DNA of 64,000 nucleotides from Pilaira anomala (GCA_025716855.1 JAIXMQ010000012.1:496001-560000); one strand, 5' to 3'; shown: positions 10,901-24,246, counted from the first letter of the stretch. The notes: generated by a model not told the origin, from the sequence alone. Translations and numbers: made by a program.

Positions 10901-13631
10901 CTAATGAATAAGTTTATTATTGGAGGCCTTCTTGAGTTGTTTTTTTCTTTGGTAAATATACTTTGAATATGCTAAATATTTATAAATAAAAATGTTAATG
11001 TTTATGCAGCTTTATATATATATATAAAAAAAACTTACATCGTCTCTTGAAAGTAGGTCGAGTAGCGGCGATATAAAGGGAGTAACTTCTGGTTTGACCA
11101 TCATCTACAGGTATCGTTCTAAGTATAGGGTATGCATCGGCCGGATTAATAATAGCATAGTTAAGGTAAAGAACACCAGCCCAAGGAGTTTTAATATCAG
11201 ATACAACAGGACCAAGCTTTTGATTCCATTCTTCACTGACGAATTCTGGTGTTCGAATATATTCGGCTAAAATAGGTGTCATTGGAAGTTGTTGAATACC
11301 ATGAACGTATTCCATATATCTTCCAAAGTAAGTTGTCTATAATAAATTATCTTGTTAGCCATTTTAAAATTCATCATCCTTTTTATTTCTCTTACATAGT
11401 CAATCTTTTGTTCAAAGAAAATACCGGCGACTTTATTCTTCACCATTTCTGCAGGTCTGTTCTTATTATCGTCCAAAAACCAGAAATATTCATAAGTCGT
11501 TCTCTTGGTAATAGCTAATTGGAGATTAGCTAAGTCAACCATTGCTTGATTTCCGGTAGCAAGACCCCAAAGTTTACTACCCCAATAAAAGTTGACAGAC
11601 TAGACAAAAAAAAAGGCGATTATTATTAGTTTTAGAAATTAAGAAGAGGTTTTTTTCTTCTGTATGTACCTCAGGAACTGATTCTTGATCTCTACCATCT
11701 AATGCACCATTCACTTTAATACCGCCTGCCCAACTATGACCTGCAAACCAATCCCAGCTTCTGAATTGAGCGAAATAAGGGTCGTCATCATTAGGAGTAT
11801 TTACGTCTCGGATTAATGTTTCTGTCCATTCCTTGAGTTCTTCCGGTCTCCACTCAGGGTCCAAATGATGAACAATAGCAGCTAAAAATAAAATAAAACT
11901 TCCCGGTTCAATAATCATTCTCTCTGTCGAGTTCAATATGAGAATTTACCTGTAACAACAAAATATCCTTGATGATAATGGTGATCATTATAATAAGAGT
12001 GACCAAATTCACGATAAATATCACCGGAGCCACCCATGGATTCAGGCAAACCATCTCTAGACACAATGCCTTTATAAACCGTATCATATCGATAAGGATT
12101 GATTTGTCGATTTTCTAAAAACGGAACCAAAGCCTCCTTGAGTTTATCTAATGAAAGCTTGGCTAATTCTGAATTGGAAAGTTGAGTGATATCCGGGTGG
12201 TTTAAGGTCAAAGCCAACATAGCATATTTTTGAAGTCCTTTTCCAGAAAAGTAATTATCACCTTTCATGGTGTTTTCAGCATAATTGGAATAGACATCCT
12301 TTACCATTTCTTCCATGATTTCATTGATGGTAGAAGGTTCAGGTGAAGGTTTTGCAGGAAACCATTCGGTAGAAGGGATATCAGTTTCTTTCAAAGTCCA
12401 GCTATCCCCAATCACGGCTTGCATGGTGCCCTTTGAAGAAGATTCTAAAAATAAATTGGTCTTGGAAATCTCACCGTCAAAACTTGCGTGATGATGAGGG
12501 TATGCATAAGTTAATAATTGTTTTGTCAAGTCTCCTTCACGGTTCCAAGTAATGGTATACGATTCGCTAAAAAAAGATGATAATAAGAGTTTATCAGGAT
12601 TTTATGATATACATGTGGGAATTTTTCTTTACCTATCGGCACTAGTATCCACAGTTCCTCCTGTAGCCCAAGTACCCTTATGTGCATCAAGCACTTCTTC
12701 ACTTCCTTCAGCTTTTGGTAATTTGGCGATTTGAATGACACCAGTAAATTTACTGGATGCAACTAAATTTTGGAGACCCTCTTTTTTCAGTGTTAAAGGT
12801 TGTTCACCGAGGACGTAAATAATAAAGGTACTTGAAGGGTTATTATTAAATGAGATCTTAAATTTAAAACCTGAATAAGTGTCTTCGCCCAAGTCTTGAT
12901 CTGCAGTAACGCTAATGATAGCATGTTGAGTAAAAAATTGAGGAGTTAAATTCTCGTAGATGCTAGTGATATAAGGTGTTCCCCTTGCGATCGGGAAATT
13001 GATACTGGCACCTTCTGCAGCGGATAATTCAAGATTGGTACCAAAGAGATCCCAATATGTTACAAGAGGACTGGGAGTTTCTGTGTTCCATTCTTTAGAT
13101 GTTATTCTAAGATCTACTGTAACGCCGTTGATAAAAAATCCAGCATTACTAGGTGGAATGTTATTCGTAGCAGGATATGGTCCTATAACCTATGATTTCG
13201 ATTTTTTTTTGTAAGCCAAAAAAAAAAAAAAAAAAAGATAATAATACAAATAAGTTTTGTCTTACTTTTTCATCAGGTTGAGATATAGATAGACCCGGGC
13301 TACCACCAAAATCATCCAAGAGTCTCAAGGTATATGGATCAGGGGTGGTTGGAGCCAAGTTACTGGCACTCGGGTAAAACAAATTACTTATCCAAGAACA
13401 AGTAGGCACGACTTTATCGAATTTTGAGTCAGCATAAGACGGCAAAAATGGATGAGCAATGGTTGGGAATAAGGGTGATGGTGGTGACGTTTTAGAAATA
13501 GGACTAAAGAAACGAGATAGGGTTGACATGTTACCATGTGGTTTAAAAACATGGTCTTCTTTTATAGCTGCTGCGGAGATTGTATGAGTAAAGACAAGCC
13601 CAGCTAGAACTGAACTGACTTTAATCTTCAT
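10901..13631 (-). CDS. GH81 endo-beta-1,3-glucanase, secreted
   Basis: Hydrolyses beta-1,3-glucan (ENG1/ENG2/Acf2 family). Seven exons: 13631..13266, 13189..12633, 12566..11950, 11881..11670, 11599..11396, 11336..11039, 10971..10901; 774 aa, normal for a single-domain GH81. The signal peptide is [22 protein letters not shown]81 landmarks are [23 protein letters not shown] (the Asp and His of the active site) and DQESVPESVNFYWG, where two Glu four residues apart match the catalytic QESxxE pattern; this motif is interrupted by intron 4. [20 protein letters not shown] and [12 protein letters not shown] follow. The last exon (ending [10 protein letters not shown]) rests on splice signals only and is less certain. 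Roles could be wall remodelling in spore germination or cell separation. Confidence 0.92.
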
Positions 13632-13981
13632 TTTTTTAAAAATTAGAAGAGAGGGAGAAAAGGGAACTGTATATCTATTTTTTTTTTTTCTCTGTCTCTT
13701 GTTTCCTTTTAAATATTTATTTTGGATGGCATTCTATTTTATAGATTCAGTGATTTTCAAAATTATCGGGATATGATCGATTCATTCTTATAGCAAAAAA
13801 AAAAAAAAGTAAACGATGTTATATTGTATATAGTCGGGATAGTTCAGATCACACTGTTTGTTTTGTTTACAAATCGAGTACAGTAATTTTTTTTTTTGGG
13901 CTTATTTAAATATACAAGGAATGATTTTAATTATGACTTCATTTTGAGGTTTTATCTCTCTCTATATTAACACAATATCAT
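13632..13981. other. Intergenic, GH81 promoter
   Basis: 350 bp A+T-rich spacer between the GH81 start and the 3' end of the next minus-strand gene. Poly-T and poly-A runs only; no other feature seen. Confidence 0.5.
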
Positions 13982-15343
13982 TTACTCTGGTTTAACCTCT
14001 AACATCTCTTTTAATGAGGCATTTGCTGAACCTCTCTTCTTGGGTAAAGGCGTATTTTCTGAAGGCTTCCATCCGATCTAGTATGAAGGAAGATTAGTAG
14101 AAGAAAAAGAGACAACAAAAATTAAACTAAATGTTTACCAAATAAATAATTTGAAACGTTGCGGGAATTGTACCATCTGGGTGACCATGTAACTCTGTAT
14201 TTTTTTTTTATTGTTAATTTCAAATGAAATCAGAATAGGGTTTTTTTTAATACATACCTTTATAAATTGCAGCAGCTGAAATAAGCGTATCTCTTTTTAA
14301 AAATGGACGTCTAGAATAACACGCATAAATACGTGGCAAAATAACAACAAACAAATAAACCATTGTATAAATAATAAATACCTTGTTAAAACAGCGTTGC
14401 CTTCTCCCATCGAGTGAAGATCTTGCATTAATTCAAAAGCACTAGGATAATTCACTTGAATTTCATCGACATCCACTGTAGTTAATGTGAATCCTGCACG
14501 GGTTAAGATTCTAGACATATCACTAGAGTCTATTTTTTATATTTAGTAAGGGGCATCTTTATCAAGAAGTAAAAAAAAAAAAAAGAAAAAAATGTTTACC
14601 TGCCATAGGTGATACACGGGGAGAGATACCACTTTCTCTTTCGACTTCGGCCAATTGTAATGATGTTCTCAATTCAAATAAAGTATCACCTCCAAACATT
14701 GCGCCGATAAATACGCCGTCAGGCTTGAGTGAATTTTTGATTTGAATTAAGGCACCTGGTAAATCGTTGACCCAATTTAAAGATAAACTACTAACGACAG
14801 CATCCAAAGAATTCTCTTCAAAAGGTAAATGTTCTTCATCCACTACAATTCTTTCAACTTCAACTTCATATGGTACATCAATATCTCTATTTAATGATTT
14901 TTCTACATTGAAAAACTCAATCAGAATTTATTTTCCCTCATCCATAGTAAAGTTCTTTTTTTTTTTTTTTTTTTACCTGACATATCACACATAATTAACT
15001 TTTTCATCATATCCTTTGTAGCATGCTTTACGATATGTCCACATCCAGATCCTAAATCGACTACTGTATGAAAATCACGTTTAATATCCTATACAAATAT
15101 TTATTAGAATAAGGTGTTATTCAACTCTTTTTTTTTTTAAAGCGGTACCAAAAGACGATCGGCAACTCGAGCAGCGATCTCATCCTTAAGATAGTCAACA
15201 GTACGGCTTTCTTCTGCGTTAGAAGCTGCGCGATCTTTTTGGATGAGTTTAGCGTTTCTATCAAAAATGTGGAAGGCTTGTGGTGTAGTAACGTAATGAC
15301 GTCTGGCCTGTCTTGTCAATTGACGGATCGTTGTTAAGAACAT
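13982..15343 (-). CDS. NDUFAF5: NDUFAF5-type complex I assembly methyltransferase
   Basis: Mitochondrial SAM-fold enzyme; the animal homologue hydroxylates an arginine of NDUFS7 during complex I assembly. Seven exons: 15343..15149, 15088..14977, 14902..14600, 14529..14382, 14310..14258, 14194..14139, 14077..13982; 320 aa. A basic mitochondrial-type leader ([17 protein letters not shown]) precedes the family signature [14 protein letters not shown]. The SAM-binding loop is [10 protein letters not shown], with an acidic strand end at CDMS. Further landmarks are [36 protein letters not shown] and [13 protein letters not shown]. Four introns are phase 1. Presence implies a respiratory complex I, consistent with filamentous fungi and not with budding yeasts lacking it. 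Confidence 0.9.
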
Positions 15344-16017
15344 GGTTAATAAGCGGAAAAGAGTCGAATCTTTTTTTTTTTTTTTTTTTTTGAAGCGTCG
15401 AAGATTATTAATCCCAGGGTGCGGGATTTATACACTTTAGTCCAAAAGAGAAACAAAAAAAAAAAAGTTATGTTTATCTATGGGAATAACAATGTTCCAA
15501 GAGCTGGTTACTGCTTTAAAAAAAACCCAAGAGTTTTAACTGTATAGCTTTAGTTGCCTTTCATTTATATTGCTTAAGATGCTTTAAAAACAGATGATTG
15601 ACAATTAATAGAAGCATATCTCTTTGTCGAGTAGACTCGGGACCTTTTTTTTTTTTTTTTTTTTTAGATTTGAAGGAAACTGTAATGCATTAAAACTTAT
15701 TTTAATGTTGAAGCACTATAAACTCTCTTCTTAAAAATTGAGAATAAATCAGGCAATATAAAAACGAAAGGTTAAGTTTTTATTTTATGAAATACAGTGG
15801 GTGAGACAGACTTAATTCGACCTGTGAGGAAAGCCTTTTCTTACAATTGAATAATAACTTAATAACCTCTGGGTTATTTATTGACATGGACTTGTGCGAC
15901 GTATCATGTGGTACGTCCAAATTCCAAATGGACGAAGTTGTCACACTCAAGTCACGAATAAACCCTTTCGACTTGAAATAATCAGACAATACCTTGAAAC
16001 TATTTATATTAGCATAA
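15344..16017. promoter_or_regulatory. Divergent promoter region, NDUFAF5 / DHX40-like
   Basis: 674 bp between head-to-head starts, with three long poly-T/poly-A tracts (about 15371-15390, 15456-15467, 15643-15665). A minus-strand ORF covering the second half and running into the next gene resembles no family and overlaps a well-supported first exon, so it is not called. Confidence 0.5.
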
Positions 16018-18569
16018 ATGTCAAATCGCGATCGAATCCGCGAACAAAGAGAGAGTCTTCCAACGTATGAATACAAGCATGACTTAATAGAGGCTATTAG
16101 AGAATATAATATTCTTGTTATCATTGGTGAAACAGGTATTACTCGTCGTATAAACTAGCAAACATGATCAACATTAACCTACACATTATAGGTTCTGGTA
16201 AGACTACACAGATTCCTCAATATATTTTAGAAGAAATGCCAGAGATGAAAAAGATTGGCGTGACTCAACCAAGGTAAAAACTATTCTTATATTCCTTTTA
16301 TTTTTTTCGATTGTTTAATCTTATTCTATTTAAAGACGTATTGCCGCCATAACAGGTAAAGAAAAAGCATATATATCTTGTTGCCCTGTACGATTATTCA
16401 ACACTTATATATATTTTAGTTGCTAAGAGAGTAAGCGAAGAACAAGACGTCCGATTAGGCAGGGAAGTGGGATATACTATTCGATTCGATGATCGTACAA
16501 GTGAAGCAACCCAACTCAAATATATGACTGATGGTATTTTATTACGTGAAGCAACTTTAGATCCTTACCTAAAACAGTATTCAGTTGTAATTATTGATGA
16601 AGCTCACGAACGTACATTAGAAACTGACGTTTTATTTGGATTATTGAAAGAAACACATAAACTTCGCCCTGATTTAAAGATCCTTATTATGTCAGCTACA
16701 CTTGACGTTGCCAAATTTTCTGATTTCTTTAACGAGTGTCCTATTTTTGAGATTCCAGGAAGAACATACCCTGTAGAAGTGATTTATCCTGTAGATGCAC
16801 CACGTATCAATACGTTAAAATCAGCATTTGTTGATCGTGCAGTAGAAGCAGCTTGGTCAATTCATACCACTGAACCAGAAGGTGATATTCTTGTTTTTTT
16901 AACAGGACAAAATGATATTGAACGTGCTTGTAAAGCATTTGAAGAAAAATCGAGAAAGACGAACTATAAAAGAGAGGTCAAGTATCACGAAGAGGTACAA
17001 AATGCTGTGGTGTACCCGTTACATGCTAGTCTAGAAACGTTTGATCAAAAAGCTGTTTTTGAATTACCCAGGCGAGGTGATCGAAAAGTTGTGTTTGCCA
17101 CTAATGTTGCTCAAGTAAGTATTTTACGAGGAATTTGTAAATATGTATATATCAATTGATAAAAAAAAAAATAGACATCCGTTACTATTCCAGGTATTCG
17201 CTATGTGGTAGATTCAGGTTTTGTAAAAGAGAAATCATTCGATCCAAATACAGGTATGGATGCCTTGTTGGTGACAGAAATCAGTCAAGCAGCAGCAGTA
17301 CAACGTGCAGGTCGTGCAGGTAGAACTGCACCTGGTAAAGCATATCGACTGTATAGCGAAGACAGCTTTAATCAAATGTTACCCAATACGATTCCGGAAA
17401 TTCAAAGAAGCAGTTTACTTTCTACGATTTTATCACTAAAGAAATTGAATATTGTTGATGTCTTAAATTTTGCATTTATTGATCCTCCAGAAGAAACCTT
17501 AGTTCGCAACGCTTTGAAACAATTGTATCTGTTGGGTGCGATTGATGAAGAGGGTAAAATAACTAAATTGGGAGACCAGATGAGTTATTTTCCTCTTTCT
17601 CCTTCTTTAGCTCGTGTCTTGATTGCATCAGCAGAAGAGTATCATTGTAGTTATGAAGCCGTTATTATTGTTAGTATATTAGCAGGCGATTTAGATTTAT
17701 TTAGAGCACCCCGTGTCAAAGATGGAGAAGAAGAAGCTATCAAGGCAGAATCATGCAAATTGAAATTGGCGCATCATACAGGTGACCATATGACTTACTT
17801 GAATGTTTGGAAAGAATGGAAGAGAAATGACAAGAGTAAAAAATGGTGTAAAGACAACTATATCAACCCAAAAGTATTAGATATTGCAGCCAATGTAAGG
17901 GAACAACTGATGGACGTGATGGATAAATTAAAGTTAAAGATTGTACATGGACCAGTCATGAAACGTAAGTTGAAATCATCTAGTGGTAAAACACGCCATC
18001 GCCGAGTAGGAGAAAATGATCATGGTGAAAGTACAGATCCTGTACCGATATTAGAATCATTTTTAACTGGTTATTTCACCAATATTGCAAATAAGGGAGC
18101 ACATCGTTCAGTATTTTCTCATTATGCACCTGATGAACATTTATCAAGCCAAGGCGTAAACAATATTTTATCAACCATGCTTGTTGCTTTACATTTACAT
18201 CCTTTATGTTCGCTTGCAAATAATTTGGATAGAAATAACTTGCAGTATTCAGAGTTAGACTGGGTTATGTATTCAAATATTACTTATACAAACAAAGCGG
18301 TTATGAAAGGTGTCAGTAAAATCTTGTGGGACTGGGTTAAAAATGGTAAAGGACAAGAACGTATCAAGAAATTGCCTACTACACGATTAAATGGTGAGGC
18401 TCAACCAAAAATAGAAGAATTAGATTTAGAAGCAGAGAATAAAGTCATACAACAGGAAAATGAAAAGAAAGAACAAGAGCAAGTGGAGATTGAGGACAGT
18501 AAAAAACGTAGGGCGGAGGAAATTAAATTGATTAGAGAAAGAGCCTTAGCTAGAAGAAGAGTTGCATGA
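16018..18569 (+). CDS. DHX40: DHX40-like DEAH-box RNA helicase
   Basis: DEAH helicase of the Prp-type clade; the best match by eye is DHX40 and its plant relative, whose substrate is not well defined. Exons 16018..16135, 16192..16273, a 20-nt exon 16336..16355, 16420..17114, 17175..18569; 769 aa (human DHX40 about 779). Short N-terminus, then Walker [11 protein letters not shown] spanning intron 1, GVTQPRR, DEAH (about residue 133), [14 protein letters not shown] and [13 protein letters not shown]. Motif V reads TNVAQTSVTI: the Glu usual in spliceosomal DEAH proteins is replaced, as also in DHX40, which supports the assignment. The C-terminus is charged and coiled, ending ERALARRRVA. PRP22/PRP43 are excluded by the absence of their N- and C-terminal domains. 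Confidence 0.8.
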
Positions 18570-20390
18570 TGAAAAATATATTAAAATAATACAAATTTAA
18601 TAAACTGTGTGTGCTCCTTGAGTCATCTACTCATATTATTAAGTCAGGTTGATTATAATTTGAGTGAATTATGATTACTTTAAATACTGATGACACTGTG
18701 CACCTTAAAATTTTGAAAAAAAAAAATACTGATTGAAAATCACAAAAATAAAATATTGAGTGTGGTCATAGAACTTACCCAAGATACAAACCTATTTTTA
18801 AGAAGAGAAGCGTACTGTAACGTAATAAACTTCCAAATTTCTAGCCGCACTTGAAGAAATCGCTTTGGGCGTGTAACTAGAATATCTTTGTAAATATATA
18901 TATATATATATATATGTAGCTAATTCGTCTTTTTACTTTCTTTGTTTTTAACTATAGAGGCAATGTTTCAAATTTGATTAAAAAAAAAATACGTATGCTA
19001 CAGTATATGTTTTTTTAAGTAGCTATAATAGTAAACACATAAATTAAAAATATGGGGGTGACTTCTGTGGTGATCTAGCAATAGTAAATAAAGCGGTATA
19101 AGGTTACATCCAGATACTGGGATTAAATATATCTAAAAAAATAAGAAGTTTATTATTGAATCATAAAAAAAAAACATATAAAAGAGATAAAGATGAGTTG
19201 ATTCACACACTAAATTAGTATAAAATATAGTAACAGATAACATCCTAGCATAAACCCTATTGTGATATCATTATATATTACTCAGTATTCTGTAAAATAA
19301 AGAAATATAAACACTCTCTCAGATTTTAGAATAGAAATACTCAATCTCTCTGAGACTTTTATTTTACACTTTTTACATCTAATTAAACACTTGTAAATAG
19401 CCTCAAACTACTTGTCTAGTTTTTATATCTTTTACTTTTATCGTCTATTCTATATCACAACATGACTCTTTGGTCTGTAAAAAAAAAAAAAAAAAAAAGA
19501 CTTATTTAAGATCTATATCGACCTTAATTAGGTAATCATGTGTTAAAAAAAAATAAAGTTTTTTTTTTTTTTTTTTCTCTCTCGATCTGTTATGTAGCTC
19601 AGTATTTTTGATCATTATATAATTATGGCACCACTCATAGGGTAATATTTTAAGAAATTTTACCAAAAATGACTTTTTTTCCATGTGTTGTACGTTATAT
19701 ATATATATATATATATATATTTCACAAGCATTTAATTGCTGGAGGAACTTGATAAGCTTGGTAAAAACTGAATTTAAAGCTTTCAATTACCAGTAACCAT
19801 ATTCAGCAATCATATTAGTATAAATGTACTCATGACACACGTCCTTTATTATAAAAGATAATTTAAGCTTATTTGTATGTTTAAATGACACAAAAAAAGT
19901 AATATTTTTCCATTAAAAAAAAAAAAAAGTTTATTCTAGTTTAGTCTGTGATACGACACTCTTATCAGTTTTATATTAACTGTTACAAGTTTTTTTTTTT
20001 TTTTTTTTTTTTTGTAATACAGTTACACTGCATTGATAATCCCGTAAAGAATACATTGTGAACGGTTATAACAATCGTTAATTTCATGTAATTGCACATC
20101 ATCCCGCATAAAAGTTACAAGTTAAGACATTGGTATGGTTATATACCCGGGATTAAAAAGAAACAATTTTTTTTTTTTTTATAATGGGATTCAAGATCCG
20201 TTTTTATTTACAAAAATAATGATGATGAGGGGGAAAAAAAAAAGTAAAGAGTCTCTTCGCAAAAGGCGATATAATATTAATTTTTTAAAAGTGCAAGAAA
20301 GAAAAAAGAAAAAAAAAAAAAAGGGTTGGACAACCTCTCTCTCTCTTTTTTTTTTTTTAAATATAATAAAAATAATAGTTAAATAATAAA
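18570..20390. other. Gene-free convergent intergenic region
   Basis: About 1.8 kb between the 3' ends of two convergent genes. It contains (TA)n tracts near 18896-18915 and 19697-19720 and long homopolymer runs (for example near 19990-20015). Short ORFs here are low-complexity Lys/Phe-rich translations of these runs. I see no gene, RNA or dispersed repeat. Confidence 0.6.
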
Positions 20391-21832
20391 TTAGATAAAA
20401 AATAAGGCAATAAAGATAGATGACAGGGCAAGAGAAGAGGCAGCAAGTACATTAGAAGAGCTTTCACTGACAGAAGCATTTGCTTGTTGAGAAGGTGTAG
20501 GAGAAGCAGAGGGAGCAGCAGGTACAACAACAAGAGGAGTAGCAGAAGGAATAATAGAAGAGCTCACAGTAGTAGTGTTGACAGGGACAATTAAATTACT
20601 TTCTTTATAAGAAGGAACACCTGCACATTGACCAACAGTTACGACCTTGTATGCTTTCTATTATATAGGTTAGTATTTTATTTTTATCATACTATAATAG
20701 AAAATTCTTCTTACTTGAAGTGCAGGTAAGTTTTTGATAGCTGCGTCTACTGTCACTCTTTGAATATCATGTTCTAAGGAGAGTCCACCAGTAGATGATG
20801 TATTGGCTTCAGCCACCCATTTAGTAAAGTTACCATCGATCCATTCTGATTTAAAACCAGGTGAGTTTTCAGCAAGCTATATTATTATTTGTTAGGTTAA
20901 TAAAAAAGAAGATGCAAACAAGTTTTTCTTTTTTTTTTGGGGGGAGGGGGGGGGGGGGGGGAAGGCTTACCATCCAATCATTTGTATCATGATCCCAAAT
21001 GACAGCTATAATTAATAAAGAAGTAATGAATTAAAAAAAAAAAAAATAAAAACAAATAAATAAATATAAAAACTATCTTACAAGTAAAACCAAGAGCTTC
21101 TCCGATATCTCTGACACGGTCATCAATATCACCATAGGGCTATATATACAAAAAGATAAACATGTTAGTATACATGATGCAATGTACAAAACAATTGAAC
21201 ATTACAGGTCTGAATAAACGAGGAGAGACACCAGTGGCTTCCTTGATAGCTAATTCAGTCCATTTCAATTCAGCAATGATTTGTTCATTTGAAAGGGTCG
21301 TCATGAAACTATGAGTCCAGGTATGAATAGCGAGCTCATGTCCTTCATCATATGCACGCTTTACAATCTCTGGAAATTTACGAACGTTTTTGCCAATCAT
21401 AAATAATGTAGCCTTTTGATTTGTAGACTTTAAGAAATCGTACAAGATAGGGGATACCTCAGAAGGTCCATCATCAAATGTAAGTCCCCATTGACCTTTT
21501 GGACAATCATAAATACTGGTGCCAGTACAACCGGATATAGCCCAATCACAGTATTTATCTGTACCGCTGACATTAGGTCCTATATAGATAAATATCCTTT
21601 TTTTTTTAGCATTTGATTTTTTTTTATGATTATCTATTTATGCAAAGTTACCATCACTGCCAGTACTCTTCAATATAGGTGCATTAGTGATATTGGCAGC
21701 TTTCACTATCTCAACCCATTCTGCCTTTGGGACAGGTTTAGTACCATCCGCGGGATAGGTTTCTGTGCTGTTTTGTGCTTGGATGACCGAAACAAAAGTC
21801 AATAAAGTTGCAACAGAAGTAATCAATTTCAT
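20391..21832 (-). CDS. Chitin deacetylase (CE4), GPI-anchored
   Basis: Converts chitin to chitosan at the cell surface, a hallmark of Mucoromycota walls. Six exons: 21832..21652, 21579..21206, 21139..21082, 21005..20971, 20876..20715, 20657..20391; 358 aa. Signal peptide MKLITSVATLLTFVSVIQA. All five CE4 motifs are present: TFDDGPS, HTWTHS (metal His pair), RPPYGD (across intron 2), DHDTNDW (across introns 3-4) and LEHDIQ. A Ser/Thr/Pro/Ala-rich tail ends in a hydrophobic stretch (ASSLALSSIFIALFFI), a GPI-attachment signal. The true start is the ATG at 21832; the codon just upstream is GTG. Intron 4 carries a run of about 15 C on the coding strand. Confidence 0.95.
20939..20961 (+). repeat. 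Poly-G tract in chitin deacetylase intron 4
   Basis: Nearly pure G run of about 20 bases on the + strand (C-run on the coding strand), a few bases from the 5' splice site. Conspicuous in such A+T-rich DNA and able in principle to form a G-quadruplex. Confidence 0.8.
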
Positions 21833-23477
21833 CACAGAATATGTATAAAAGGGGGGTTAAAAAAAGTTTTGTTTAAAAAAGATAAGGGGGAAGAAACAAA
21901 GATAAAAAGATAACTTCTTCAGAAAAAAGAGGGAGATTATATATAGAAAAAAAAAAAAAAAAAAAAAAAAAAAGGTCGTTTTAAATGTCGAAAATTTAAG
22001 GGGGCAATTGATGAAGTATAAGCAGAAAAAAAAAAGATATGTGAGCGCCAGATCAAGCGCTCTTTTGTCGGGATTCTCTCTCTTGTTATGACTAAGATAT
22101 AGATGGCTATAAAAAGAATTTCATATTAATAATTGTAGATTTCATAAAATCTGTTTATGTACCATTTGATTTCTATTTTTACACCACCAAGAAGGCTGTT
22201 TATTTTCGCGTAAAATTTCTAAATTTGAATGGTTTTTTATTCAATAACAATCCCGGGTGCAAGTAACACACACTCCGAATGCGTTTTTTGACAATTCATT
22301 CAAAAAGTCTTCTTTTTTTTTTTTTACCAATCCAACTCACGTGCCTTTCTTCATTGTAGAATATGAGAATGCAAAGAAAGGAATATATCTTCTCTATGAA
22401 TGATTTCTTTTTTTTTTTTTATATATTATTATATTTTTTATCGTTTTTTTTTTTTTTTGTGTTGTGTAATCTACATGGTTTTGATGTACTACTTGCAGAA
22501 ATTAACGGGTTTAACGTTCTCACACCAAAGCCTTAGTATCACTCGAAAATAAGGCTGGAGTGTCACTAAAGCTTAAATTGCTACTATGAATAAATAATTG
22601 CGTACAATGAACAAACAAAAAAATGAGGCTATGCTATCAAGTTTATTTTTATAAAAAAAAAAAAAAAAAAAAAAAAAAGAGTCACCTATTATCGTATGAA
22701 AAAAAAAAAAAAAATAGAGATACAATGATGTACAGAGTGTTATACGTCTAAATGCGGGTCTTATGGTCCCCATTCAATAAACAAATTGAATATCATTTGT
22801 AAATAATGTGTGGCTGAGTACATATAAACTCACCTGTCACTTTTTCTCTTTCTTTTTTTTTACCCTTTTTATATATATATTTATGGGTGAGTAGTTCGTT
22901 TTAAAATATCAAGCATATATGTATGAAAGATCATTTATAGAAAGAAAGAAAAGATTAGAAAAAAAAAAAAGATATTCTACATGAAATAAAAGGATCAAGT
23001 GTTAAAATCTGCAGGGTTAAATCTGTACCGAGTTGTAATACATTAGAATAACAATAACACACATCGGCAAAAAAATATTTTTTTTTTTTTTTTTGTAGAA
23101 GAGAGGAGAGAGTGAGTGAGAAAGCAGAGAAGAAGGAAGGGAAAAAGTGACATCATATAGCCATGTATAAATAGTGTACATTACAACGGCATTGATTCTT
23201 TTTTATCTCCTTTATAGACTTTATAAAATGTACCGACTCACTTCACATATCTAAAGAAAAAAAAAAAGGGTAGAAAAAAAGAAAAAAAAGAGGATTTCAT
23301 TTATTATTTTGATTTTAACCTGTCTCAAAATGTTAAATATAAGGGGAAAATAAAAAAGGAGAATTAAGGTACAAATACAATGGAACTATATACAAAATAA
23401 AAAAAAAAAAAAAGTAAAGTTGTTCAAAATAAAAAATCAAAAAAAAAAAAAGGGTATGTAATAGGATTTTGTTGGAG
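21833..23477. other. Gene-free intergenic region upstream of chitin deacetylase
   Basis: About 1.6 kb between tandem minus-strand genes, with many A/T homopolymers (longest about 21945-21973 and 22653-22678) and a GA-rich patch near 23100-23145. The ORF at 22573-22773 is a translation of poly-A/T runs. No gene seen. Confidence 0.6.
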
Positions 23478-24246
23478 TTAAACCCTAGGAATGAAATTTG
23501 AATAGTTTACATTCATTGCAGTCGCCGCTGCTACAGTAGCGACAGCCGCGGCTGGGTGATAATTTGAAGAAGACCAACTCAAGACAGAATGATGGTATTT
23601 TTTTCGACTGATACTACTTGATTTTTGCTCTACTATGAAATGATCTGCCGATCTTTTATTCACCCTAATTACTGGTACCAAAACAGGTCTAGACATCCAC
23701 TGTATCATCCATTGTTGACATTGTGAACTCCAAGAAAAGAATTGTAAATGATGAACACAGGTTCTATACTGTAAAGCGGATAAGAATTCCATTTCCATTA
23801 TATTTAATTCGTGTAATGGTACGCTAGATACTTCAGACCAAGTCTATACATATGTATAAAAAAAAAAATGCAATGCATAATTTTTTTTTTTTTTTTAGCT
23901 TATGTAAGAATTTATTTATTTGTTACATATAACATACCTTGTTGGTGAATGTATTATCATCTAAAAACTTATTAGCCAAGACAAGTGCAGTTGTAAACAA
24001 TCTAACTTCTGATCCAATGGATCCTCTAATTGATGGATAAGCGAATCGAAGTCGATAGATGTAGAATAAAGCTACCAAGATACATGAACTTGATATCTGT
24101 GTAGCCTTAATCATGTTTTGACAAAATATTCTAAATAAATTTGAACGTTCCGTTGTCATAAACGATGATCCTGTCCAAATTTTTGGGACCATATGTGCTA
24201 CGAATTCGGATAATTGAATTGGATTTGTACAGGTAAGAATAGACAT
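23478..24246 (-). CDS. PHO80/PCL-like cyclin
   Basis: Probable regulatory subunit for a Pho85-type cyclin-dependent kinase. Exons 24246..23938 and 23843..23478; 224 aa. The cyclin-box core is visible: FVAHMVPKIW, a conserved helix around YIYRLRFAYP, the signature LVLANKFLDDNTFTNKTWS (split by the single intron) and LHELNIMEMEFLSALQY. The C-terminus is Ala/Ser-rich with no clear domain. The reading frame extends upstream of this ATG through a TA-repeat 5' leader (Tyr-Ile repeats); I chose the ATG at 24246 because that extension is low complexity. Phosphate versus morphogenesis roles cannot be told apart. Head-to-head with TAD1. Confidence 0.82.

Noticed and set aside
15780..16124. 114-codon minus-strand ORF opposite the DHX40-like first exon
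   Set aside because: Overlaps a strongly supported helicase exon on the other strand and has no recognisable motif.
22573..22773. 66-codon ORF with long Phe runs
   Set aside because: Translation of poly-A/poly-T tracts.
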